DNA of 64,000 bases from Flavobacterium kingsejongi (GTDB lineage: Bacteria > Bacteroidota > Bacteroidia > Flavobacteriales > Flavobacteriaceae), in the NCBI RefSeq assembly GCF_003076475.1, contig NZ_CP020919.1, forward strand, positions 558,001-622,000, in the 5' to 3' direction. Made by a program: the position numbers and the translations under genes. Below are positions 1 to 7,804 of this stretch, piece after piece. The notes beneath the pieces were generated by a model. The model did no database searches. It saw only the letters and a program-made list of their open reading frames with translations, and was not told the DNA's origin. Numbering within the stretch: position 1 is the first letter of the stretch; every line of letters starts with the position of its first letter.

Positions 1-3000
1 CACCATAATGGGGGGAATACTGGTGATCCTTAACTCCCGCACCGTATAACATCCGGTCGCATTTTCAATACGCACATAAATTGTCGCATTTGTTCCCGTA
101 ATAGTATAGGCATTGGGGGGCGTAATTGCCGGGCTGCCATTCTGGGCATTCGCAAGTGTGGTAAAATAACCCGCAAGCGTTAGCCCCGGTTGTGCTCCCA
201 GTAACTCGGCTGCATACACGGTAAGGTCAAAACTGTTCTGGTTGACATTGCAACTGTCCTTTACCAAAGGCGGCAAAGGTGCCGGACTGCCAATCACCTG
301 TATTTCCAGTGTCGTATAGGACTTACACCCTGTGGCATCGATTACCTCGACAATCAGGGTCTGGCTGTTGGCTACTGTAGTTGTGAAATGCTGGGCGTCG
401 GCAATTGGTGTCCCATTGGCCAGGGCGGTTGCATCTGCATAATACAACACCTGTAACGTCGCATTACCGGCCGTAATGGCATTATTTTTTTGAGTCAGGT
501 CAACTTCGGTAAAACCATCCTGGACCCCGGCATCACAAACCACCAAAGGTTGTGGGGTGACTACGGCAGGCCCGGTACATTGCACATCGGTATCGGTACA
601 TTGAGGGCAACTGAGATCGGGATCAAAGGTAGGGCTGCTCACATTTACCGTATTTACCAGGTTTCCGGTATAACTGTCCGGTACCTCGATACTCACAGTA
701 TAAGTACTGCTGCTCCCGTTGGCCAACATTGGGATCACATCGCTTAAAGCACCTGTGCCTCCCGTACCATTGCCGGCCCAGCTCATCTGAGTGATTCCCG
801 CTGGAAAGGCATCGGTCACCTGGATGTCATGGGCATTGGATGGCCCGTTATTGGTTATTGTAATCGTATACGTCACGGTACTTCCCGGGACATATACCGT
901 TTGATTGTTTGTTTTTACCGTTACCAGGTCCGCAGCGGTGGTTACCGTGACTATAGTCGGATCGAGTAATGCGGGGGTAGACGGATCATCTGAAATCGTG
1001 GTAATCGCCTGCGCATCCGGACTCTGACCTGTTACAGTGGCCTGGTTGGAAACGGATCCCACCAGTACATCCGCAGCCGTAATGGTATGGGTAGCCGTTA
1101 CTGTAACACTCTGCCCCGGAGCCAATACGGGAATCACTGCCGGGTTGATACTGCCTGCATCAGCATTGGTATCGGTGACGGTTACTGCCGTTAGTTGGGT
1201 TTGCCCGGTATTTGTGAGTACCAGGTTGTACGCCACCACTTCCCCTTCATTGTAATAAATCAATTGTGGGGCGGCTTTGGTCAGGCTCATACTGCTGAGG
1301 TGGGCAATGGCCTGTGCGGTATTATTGGCCGGATCGGGATCGGGATTGGTTCCCGTAATTGTGGCACTATTTACAAAATCACCGGTACCATTCATCGTCG
1401 CGACCATTACCAGCGTTACCGGGCTGTTGACGGCCAGGTTACCAATAGTCCATAGTCCGGTAGTGGCGGTATACGTGCCTACCGACGGGGTGGCACTTAC
1501 AAAAGTATAACCACTGGGCAGCAGGTCGGTCACGACCACATTGGTATCGGCATTAGCGCCATTATTAATAGCTGTAATTAAAAATGTAGCCTGGTTGCCC
1601 GCGATAGCAGCTACTTCTTTTTGCACTTCGAGGTCGCTACAGGTGGTGTGGGTAACAAATACCGGAGCTGAAGGTGCGGTAAGCCCGCAACTGCGCGTCC
1701 CGATCACGGTATAATTCCCGGAAGCCTGAATGTCATAGGTTTCCGCAGTAGCACCGGGTATTGCCACGCCCTCCAGGTACCATTGGTAGGGTGATAAACC
1801 CGCTGTAGTAGAAAGGGTGGTCTGGCACATATCGGGAGAAATCACTTCTGTAGGGGGTGACGGGCTATCATTAAAAGCAGAAAAGAACCCGGACATCGAA
1901 AAGCCTTCCCCCTGCTGGATGATACTGGTGGTCATTCGGGCGGCCGAAGTAATCTTGATGACTACCGGATTCCCAATATTGGCATTCGTAAAGCGGATCA
2001 TGTAAAATCCCGTGGTCCCGATTTGTATCCTTGAAATTCCGGTAACGACTTCCATATTGGCCCCATTAATAAATACCGGTTCTGTGGCACTCTCGAGTAT
2101 GGTGTACCCAAAATAGGATAAATTGGTATTGTTGTAACTGATGAATTTCCGGGTGGTGATTTTGGTCGATCCCGCACAGCCCCCAATGGGCAATACGGTA
2201 GACACATCACTCTCACAATCGACTGCTGTGGCGGAATAAATGACTACCGGCTTATCGGCACTGACAAAGGAGGAGGAATAGATCGTCGCGGCATCCCCAT
2301 GATGGATACTCACATAACTCCCGGCATTGGCCAGGTTATAGGTGGCGGTACTGATTTGAGTTCCGGCAGCATTATAATTGATCACATTGACTACGGTATT
2401 CGCTTGTGAGGCAATGATGGTACTTTGCTCCGGATGGTTGGGGGCGGTACCGGCAGTACCATTTCCGCGGACCAGCATATAGAGCATCCCTAATTTATTG
2501 ACCGGTGCAATCTGGTCGACAGAACCATCCTCTCCATTCCCGCCACAGGCCTGTGGGGTATCACCGTACGTTCCGGTATTGGCGACCACGGCTTTATCGG
2601 CAGAGAGTAAGGCGCCCATGGGTGCCGTAAACAATCGGCTTTGCCCGGCATTTAAGGTGGTCAGCACTACCCCGTTCAGGCTCACGACGGTAGCATCCTG
2701 CACGGCCATCACAGCATAGAGCGGTGCGCCGCCGTAAATCCCGGTATAACTGCTGCGGTAATAACCAAGCCGGAAGCTCAGCCCCAGCCCTTCATTCCCG
2801 AAACTGACCAGTGAGGCGTTGCCTTTGATATTGGTCACACTGGTACCCGGGGTGTCCGAAGCGATGTTCCGCATGTTTACGGCTACGGGACCGGTCGCAG
2901 TGACAATAAGCCCACGGTCGTTATAATTGGTATTGGTGTTATTTCGCGGCGTATTCACCGGGTTCCCGACAAACCGATAGGAAACGGGAGCCGCTGCCGT

Positions 3001-3210
3001 AACGGACAACGTTGTAAGAAATGTTCCGTCGCTTTTTTTAAGTTCGACTGATAAAGGTCCGGGCTCCTGTGTGGAAACCACAATTTCGTTGGCATCACTC
3101 CAATATTGCCAGGGTCAAGGGGCGATGTAATGGGTTTCGGCATTCTGTGCCTGGGTGTGTAGTGCCGAAAATAAAATTAGTAGGAAGAATAAGGGTAAAG
3201 TTCTTTTCAT
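1..3210 (-). pseudogene. Giant secreted IgGFc-binding/DUF11 repeat surface protein, 5' part, interrupted by an in-frame TGA
   Basis: The gene starts at the ATG ending at 3210 with a clear signal peptide (MKRTLPLFFLLILFSALHTQAQ). After residue 31 the frame meets TGA at 3117-3115. Beyond it the same frame stays open to the window edge (about 1,038 more codons), so the gene continues to the left. The region after the stop begins PWQYWSDANEIVVST and resembles the IgGFc-binding N-terminal domain of Bacteroidetes surface proteins (to about residue 500). About three DUF11-type Ig-like repeats follow (from about residue 527, with NNGP and TNTG motifs), then modules of the kind that precede gliding-motility-associated C-terminal domains. 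The sorting domain itself would lie outside the window. Probable role is a T9SS-exported adhesin. The TGA could be a nonsense mutation or a sequencing error (one change, TCA to TGA, would suffice). No good in-frame restart with a signal peptide is visible. Confidence 0.65.
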
Positions 3211-3236
3211 TCGAGGCTGTTTAGGATGGTATCCTT

Positions 3237-3244
3237 CAAAACTA
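3237..3244 (-). promoter_or_regulatory. Candidate -7 box (TAGTTTTG) of the DUF11 surface-protein gene
   Basis: On the minus strand TAGTTTTG matches the Bacteroidetes TAnnTTTG element and lies 26 bp upstream of the ATG at 3210. A TTG-like -33 box at the usual distance is not obvious, so this is a weak call. Confidence 0.35.
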
Positions 3245-3310
3245 TTAAAAAAAGGTTAAATTACTGTTGTGTTTATTTAACATTAAAGGGCTTTTTTATT
3301 ACATAAATAC

Positions 3311-3332
3311 CTCATAGCGAATACACTATGAG
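3311..3332. terminator. Hairpin between two surface-protein genes
   Basis: CTCATAG and CTATGAG form a 7-bp stem with an 8-nt loop, 43 bp after the stop of the 619-residue gene. There is no clean T-run behind it, so it may or may not terminate transcription. Confidence 0.25.
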
Positions 3333-3374
3333 TCAGCTACGGTATTAGGGTAAAAAAAACATAATTGTCCTTTT

Positions 3375-5234
3375 TTACTCCTTAATTATTTTTTGGATCC
3401 TGGACGTCCCATCGGTAAAATCAACCTGAATGAGGTAAATGCCCCGCTCTAAACTGCCAATGTTATGCTGCCCGCCTGTGCCCTTAAGCACTTGTTGCCC
3501 TAAAAGGGAATAGAAGGTCACGGATTGTATTTCCTGTACGGAAGTGATTGTAAGCTGTTGTTTCACCGGATTCGGGAATAGGGAGAATAGGATCGTTTCA
3601 TACATGCCTGTTCCCAGGGTCGGTGTTACATCAATCGTATAATCTTCGGCTTCCCCAATGGAATTAGTGGAGCAGGCCGTCCAGCCATCCCATCCTTCTA
3701 CCGCTTTAATACGGATGCGGGTGGTTCCCGTAAGTGCCGTTTCGGGTACCGGTACGGTGAAGGTCACTGTAGTCCCTTCGGCAGTGGCCGACGCATACAC
3801 CTGTTCCGAATCCTCAAAAACCTCATCCTGGTTCCAGTCGATCCAGGTTTTCAGATAGGCAGTATTGGCAGAGCATCCTACGGTAAAACTTACTGTGCTA
3901 TTTTTAGATGCAGTCAGCGTTTGGGCCGTATAATCTCCATATCCATTGGTGGAGCAACCGCTATTGGTATTGGACAAATTGGTTGTTCCCCCGGTTGTCA
4001 CCACACTGTTGATGGACAACAGGCTGCAGCCATTGACAAAGGCTACCGGACAATATCCCGCTTCGGGTTGTGGCGCTACTGGTGTGGTGGTACCAATCGT
4101 AAATTTCTTCACCATCGTTCTGTCCACCGATTCATCGGCATACGCCAGTACGAGGTTGGCCTCGTTATCGACGATCAGGCTATTCCATTTGGCTTCGCCG
4201 GTAGCCACAACGCTTCCTAACGCATGCCATTGCGTACCATCAAAAGCCATAACACTATTCTTATTGTTAGGGCTGTTTTCAAAATTACTAAAAGCCACAT
4301 ACGGACTACCCGCAGCACTTACCGCTATACTCACATAATGGACCCGGTATTCGGAAAAATTCTCCGCGCCCACCTGTGACCAGGCCGTACCATTGTATTT
4401 TTTGACATTGATTTTATTGCCCGCTGAGGATGGTGAGGTATAAGCAACGTAAAGGTTATCCTGTGCATCAATAGCCATCGAAGCCCGGTATTGTTCTGAA
4501 GATGTAGCATAAGCCACAAATCCGTTTCCGCCTACCGCAGTCCAAGGTTGTGTGGTGGATGCCACAGTATTGTTTTCATACACATACAGGTTCCCCCCAT
4601 TGACAAAACTCACATATACTTTACCATTGCTGCCGGCAACCATATCAAGATACGTAGGGACTCCCTGTGCAAAACCGGTAGTACCTACCTGTTGCCATAC
4701 CCCATTGACCAGTTTTTTTACAGTACCCTGTGCTTCCCCATTGGCGGCCAGCAAGGTGCCGTCCGCTGCTACTGCTGAAGCCTGGAAATTGACACTGCCT
4801 GTCGTCACTTTGGGCAATGCACTCCAGGCAGTACCGTCAAACTTCCGTACTTCCATCCCGCTGTCCGGCCATCCCACCTGATTGGTATAGATGATGTTGC
4901 CTTCGGTATCGATGACAAGAGAATTATAGGTCGCGGTACCGGTTGTAATTCCGGCAGTACCACCCGGATAACTCCAGGCGGTTCCGTTAAATTTCTGGAC
5001 TGTCCCTTTAGCCACGGATCCGTCATAATAGGAAATATAGTAATTTCCGTTGGTGTCTTTGGCAAGATTCTGGAAACTGCCCCAGGTCGGGGAAATGCCA
5101 TTGGGATCTCCAACAGCCTCCCACTCCTGAGCCTGCAGCATTAAAGGACTCAACACTGCACAACAACTAACTATCGTTCTTGCCATTCTATTTTTGCCGG
5201 AATGCAGTACGGCTGTAATGTAGTTTTGGAACAT
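3375..5234 (-). CDS. Secreted protein with GEVED domain and type A T9SS sorting domain
   Basis: This 619-residue protein has an N-terminal signal; an internal start (MARTIVSCCAVLSPLMLQAQ, ATG ending at 5186) gives a shorter and perhaps more natural signal peptide. Residues about 40-400 are degenerate beta-propeller-like repeats with recurring 'KKFNGTAW..VG' and 'D..GNLY..Y' motifs. Residues about 455-535 (WIDWNQDEVFEDSEQVY ... GEAEDYTI) are a GEVED domain, common in secreted Bacteroidetes proteins. The last ~75 residues (FSLFPNPVKQQLTI ... GIYLIQVDF ... QKIIKE) are a type A sorting domain (TIGR04183 type), cleaved during export through the T9SS. The product is therefore expected at the cell surface or released. 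Substrate and role are unknown. It is divergent from the AraC-type gene at 5381. Confidence 0.85.
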   Translation of the reverse strand: MFQNYITAVLHSGKNRMARTIVSCCAVLSPLMLQAQEWEAVGDPNGISPTWGSFQNLAKDTNGNYYISYYDGSVAKGTVQKFNGTAWSYPGGTAGITTGTATYNSLVIDTEGNIIYTNQVGWPDSGMEVRKFDGTAWSALPKVTTGSVNFQASAVAADGTLLAANGEAQGTVKKLVNGVWQQVGTTGFAQGVPTYLDMVAGSNGKVYVSFVNGGNLYVYENNTVASTTQPWTAVGGNGFVAYATSSEQYRASMAIDAQDNLYVAYTSPSSAGNKINVKKYNGTAWSQVGAENFSEYRVHYVSIAVSAAGSPYVAFSNFENSPNNKNSVMAFDGTQWHALGSVVATGEAKWNSLIVDNEANLVLAYADESVDRTMVKKFTIGTTTPVAPQPEAGYCPVAFVNGCSLLSINSVVTTGGTTNLSNTNSGCSTNGYGDYTAQTLTASKNSTVSFTVGCSANTAYLKTWIDWNQDEVFEDSEQVYASATAEGTTVTFTVPVPETALTGTTRIRIKAVEGWDGWTACSTNSIGEAEDYTIDVTPTLGTGMYETILFSLFPNPVKQQLTITSVQEIQSVTFYSLLGQQVLKGTGGQHNIGSLERGIYLIQVDFTDGTSRIQKIIKE

Positions 5235-5270
5235 ATTTAAAGGTATCTGATTAATTCAATAGTATGCTTA

Positions 5271-5302
5271 TTTGTATTTAGTCTAAATAATTATAATATT
5301 TG
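5271..5302 (+). promoter_or_regulatory. Candidate flavobacterial promoter for the AraC-type gene
   Basis: TTTG at 5271-5274 is followed 20 bp later by AATATTTG at 5295-5302, one mismatch from TAnnTTTG. The pair lies 79 bp upstream of the ATG at 5381 in the divergent intergenic region. Confidence 0.3.
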
Positions 5303-5340
5303 CAAAGATCTTTATTAAAAGAAATACCCTTGTATGCATG

Positions 5341-5374
5341 ACGGATTAAATTGTATGGCGTACGGATTAAATTG
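5341..5374 (+). promoter_or_regulatory. Two 13-bp direct repeats 21 bp apart, candidate AraC-type operator
   Basis: ACGGATTAAATTG occurs at 5341-5353 and again, identical, at 5362-5374, immediately before the ATG at 5381. The 21-bp start-to-start spacing puts both copies on one face of the helix. Same-face direct half-sites are the usual binding pattern of AraC-family regulators. Autoregulation is inference. Confidence 0.4.
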
Positions 5375-5380
5375 AATACT

Positions 5381-6367
5381 ATGGCAAATGAATTAATGGC
5401 TACCGCAAAAGTTCCTGATATTGCAATCCCAATTGACTTTTACCGCTATGAAACGGATGGTATTGTAGAACATTCGATCTCGATCACGGATTGCCTTTTG
5501 GAGGCCAGCTACCGCAAAATACTTTTTAAGCACATCCATCTGTGCCACGGCACTATCACAATAGGGAAAGGAAAATCGATACGCATTGTCAGTCCTGAGC
5601 CGGTGTTCTACATGAATTTTTCGCTGCAGGGTGAATCGACTGTACGGTATAGCAGTGGTAAAACGTTACACTATACCCCCTTGCAACATAACCTGCAGTA
5701 TGTGCCAGATCCTGAATTTTATATTGACCCGGGCAAACAAGCCGGCCTCAACACTTTTTTCCTGATCATCTTCCGGGAAGAATACCTACGGCAGCTACTG
5801 CCTGAGAATTATGATTTCCTGGATTATTTTATGAATGCGAGGACGTCTGAAAAAGTGGCACTATTGCATCAGGACAATTGCAGTATCACCCATGAAATGC
5901 AGAGTATTATAAATGAAATCATAGGTTGCAAACGAAAAGGGATTTTGAAATGCTTGTTCCTCGAAGCGAAGATCATTAAGTTATTAATGCTTCAACTTGA
6001 ACAATTTGAACTGTTACACTACAGCCGGGAATCGTATACGTTATCCGACTATGACCTCAAAAAAATCCACTATGCCAAAACACTGGTGGAGCAAAACCTG
6101 ACCCACCCGCTTTCCCTGCTCGAATTGGCACGGCAGTCGGGGCTGAATGATTTTAAATTGAAAAAAGGATTTAAAGAGGTATATGGCAATACGGTATTTG
6201 GGTACCTCAAAGTATTGCGAATGCAGGAAGCCCGGAAATTATTGCTGGACAAGGAGCAGTCCATCAACGCGATTGCCCACTATTGTGGTTATCGGTTTGT
6301 GCAAAATTTCACCAGGGCATTCAAAGAAGTCTATGGCAGTACCCCGGAGAAGTTCCGGAAGTCCTAA
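5381..6367 (+). CDS. AraC family transcriptional regulator
   Basis: The protein has 328 residues from the ATG at 5381; a TTG ten codons upstream is in frame but lies inside the direct-repeat operator candidate and is less likely. The N-terminal ~210 residues form a sensor region with no recognised ligand motif. The C-terminal ~100 residues carry the two helix-turn-helix units of the AraC family (LTHPLSLLELARQSG.N..KLKKGFKEVYG and INAIAHYCGYRFVQNFTRAFKEVYG.TPEKFR). It is divergent from the T9SS protein gene at 3375-5234, so it may control that gene. Its TAA (6365-6367) overlaps by three bases the TAG of the convergent regulator at 6364-6948. Confidence 0.85.
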   Translation: MANELMATAKVPDIAIPIDFYRYETDGIVEHSISITDCLLEASYRKILFKHIHLCHGTITIGKGKSIRIVSPEPVFYMNFSLQGESTVRYSSGKTLHYTPLQHNLQYVPDPEFYIDPGKQAGLNTFFLIIFREEYLRQLLPENYDFLDYFMNARTSEKVALLHQDNCSITHEMQSIINEIIGCKRKGILKCLFLEAKIIKLLMLQLEQFELLHYSRESYTLSDYDLKKIHYAKTLVEQNLTHPLSLLELARQSGLNDFKLKKGFKEVYGNTVFGYLKVLRMQEARKLLLDKEQSINAIAHYCGYRFVQNFTRAFKEVYGSTPEKFRKS

Positions 6368-6948
6368 GGTGCTTCTGGCTGTGTTCCTACCTTATCCAAT
6401 GGCAGGCGGAGGTTATTTTTTAATTTCTTGAATTGAGTGGGTGTAAGCCCTGTTAATTTTTTAAACTGAGACGATAAATGCTGTACACTGCTGTACCCTA
6501 AATTCCAGGAAATCTCGTTGAGGTTCAGCTCATCATACAACAGGAGCTCTTTGGCTTTTTCGATGCGCTGCTGTATGGCATACTGTTCAATAGTAATGCC
6601 CTGCGTAATGGTAAAAAGGGATGATAACGAACTGTAATCTTTATCAATCGTGTTTTGGATATAAGTGCTCAGGGACTCTTCTCCATCATTTTTACCGTGA
6701 TGGATATAGGCTATAACAGCACTTTTAATACGCTCCACCACAATGAATTTCCGGTTATCCAGCCACTCAAAACCGAGTCCGGCTAATTTTCCCTTTACTT
6801 CTTCTTCCTGTTCGGCCTCGAGGTCCCGGGCGAGTTCGATCTCTCCCAGCCCTACTGCTTTAAATGGAATGTCCATTGCATCCAGCAGTTGTTTTACCAC
6901 CAGAATGCAACGGTCGCATACCATATTTTTGACATAAAACACCTTCAT
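6364..6948 (-). CDS. AraC-type regulator with N-terminal HMA-like CxxC segment, end of the copper operon
   Basis: This 194-residue protein begins MKVFYVKNMVCDRC, a metal-binding MxCxxC motif as in heavy-metal-associated domains, and its first ~75 residues have about the size of one such domain. Residues about 95-185 are an AraC-type DNA-binding domain (ITIEQYAIQQRIEKAKELL ... LNEISWNLGYSSVQHLSSQFKKLTGLTPTQFKK). The ATG overlaps the TAA of the upstream copZ-like gene (TAATG), so it is translationally coupled to the copper genes. The likely role is a copper-sensing regulator of the operon, with the CxxC receiving Cu(I); this is inference. It is much shorter than usual AraC proteins (~290). Confidence 0.8.
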   Translation of the reverse strand: MKVFYVKNMVCDRCILVVKQLLDAMDIPFKAVGLGEIELARDLEAEQEEEVKGKLAGLGFEWLDNRKFIVVERIKSAVIAYIHHGKNDGEESLSTYIQNTIDKDYSSLSSLFTITQGITIEQYAIQQRIEKAKELLLYDELNLNEISWNLGYSSVQHLSSQFKKLTGLTPTQFKKLKNNLRLPLDKVGTQPEAP

Positions 6949-7160
6949 TAATCGAGGGGTGTTGCCTTATATCCTGCCTTTGCCAAAACCGCAATAAGCT
7001 CACTTTCGGCAATATCCTCTCCAGAAACAGTCAGGGTTTTATCCGGATTTGCCGTATCTACTTTCCATTCGGAGATTCCCTTTTGATCGTCCAGTACCGG
7101 AGTTACTTTTGCCACGCAGGCACCACAATTGATATTCGTTTTAAAGTGTATGGTTTTCAT
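6948..7160 (-). CDS. copZ: Heavy-metal-associated (HMA) copper chaperone, CopZ-like
   Basis: This small 70-residue protein has one HMA fold. The metal site is INCGACVAKV (residues 10-19), with the CxxC that binds Cu(I), and the family's C-terminal pattern (ELIAVLAKAGYKATPL) is present. It probably carries copper to the CopA ATPase or to the CxxC regulator next to it. It lies 8 bp after the methyltransferase gene and overlaps the regulator start by one base, so it belongs to the copA operon. Confidence 0.85.
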   Translation of the reverse strand: MKTIHFKTNINCGACVAKVTPVLDDQKGISEWKVDTANPDKTLTVSGEDIAESELIAVLAKAGYKATPLD

Positions 7161-7168
7161 ATTTAATT

Positions 7169-7804
7169 TTATTTATAAGCGATAATAATACAATAATTCT
7201 TCGTTTTCATATCCTGGAGGATACTCGGGCTGACCTCAGTACCCTGGTAGGTATCCCGAATTTTAAAACCGGCGGTTGTTAGCAATCCGCACAGTTCTTC
7301 GGTTGAATAGAGTTGGAATCCGTAAGCGACAAATGGTAAAGACGCCATGAATTCCCTATCCCGGAATGCCAGCACAAGCTCTCCTGTGCCCTTCAATACC
7401 CGGTAGATTTCCTGTAACAACTGTGTCGGGTCTTCCCAAAAATACACGGTATTCACCGAAAAAACAACTCCAAGGCTTCCGGAGTCCATCGGGATATCTT
7501 TGCCGTTGTACCAATCGAACTGCCGCCCAGTAGTGTTTAACTGTCGCGCTTCCTGGTACATGGTCGTGGAAATTTCAAGCCCGTGGTAATCCGCATTCGG
7601 GTACATTTCGGAAAGTGACCCCACATGTGCCCCATTCCCATACCCTAATTCTAAAACTGATTTGCCATCGGCATCCAATACTTTCAGGGTTTCCCGGATC
7701 ATGTGCCCATTGGTTTCCTGCATCTGCTGTCCGGTTCCTATGCCGTCCTGCCCTGAGGGACAGGAAAGCTGTCGTGCTATGGTTTCATAATCGTTTTTTT
7801 TCAT
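7169..7804 (-). CDS. Class I SAM-dependent methyltransferase inside the copper operon
   Basis: The 211-residue protein contains the SAM-binding motif I VLELGYGNGAHVG, an acidic strand-2 end (YHGLEIS), and the post-motif segments VVFSVNTVYFWEDPTQLLQEIYRVLKGTGELVLAF typical of the methyltransferase-11/25 group. It has no obvious signal peptide or membrane segment and is probably cytoplasmic. The start codon overlaps the copA stop (ATGA), indicating coupled translation. The substrate is unknown; arsenite or small-thiol methylation is possible from context, but no diagnostic cysteine motif supports it. Confidence 0.8.
   Translation of the reverse strand: MKKNDYETIARQLSCPSGQDGIGTGQQMQETNGHMIRETLKVLDADGKSVLELGYGNGAHVGSLSEMYPNADYHGLEISTTMYQEARQLNTTGRQFDWYNGKDIPMDSGSLGVVFSVNTVYFWEDPTQLLQEIYRVLKGTGELVLAFRDREFMASLPFVAYGFQLYSTEELCGLLTTAGFKIRDTYQGTEVSPSILQDMKTKNYCIIIAYK

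Noticed and set aside
3115..3117. Selenocysteine or stop-codon reassignment at the in-frame TGA
   Set aside because: TGA is used as a normal stop elsewhere in the window (for example copA and the SDR gene), and a Ser codon one change away fits better.
3921..4338. Plus-strand reading frames inside the GEVED protein gene and inside the giant protein genes
   Set aside because: They overlap strongly supported minus-strand domains, have no promoter, and show no recognisable protein features.
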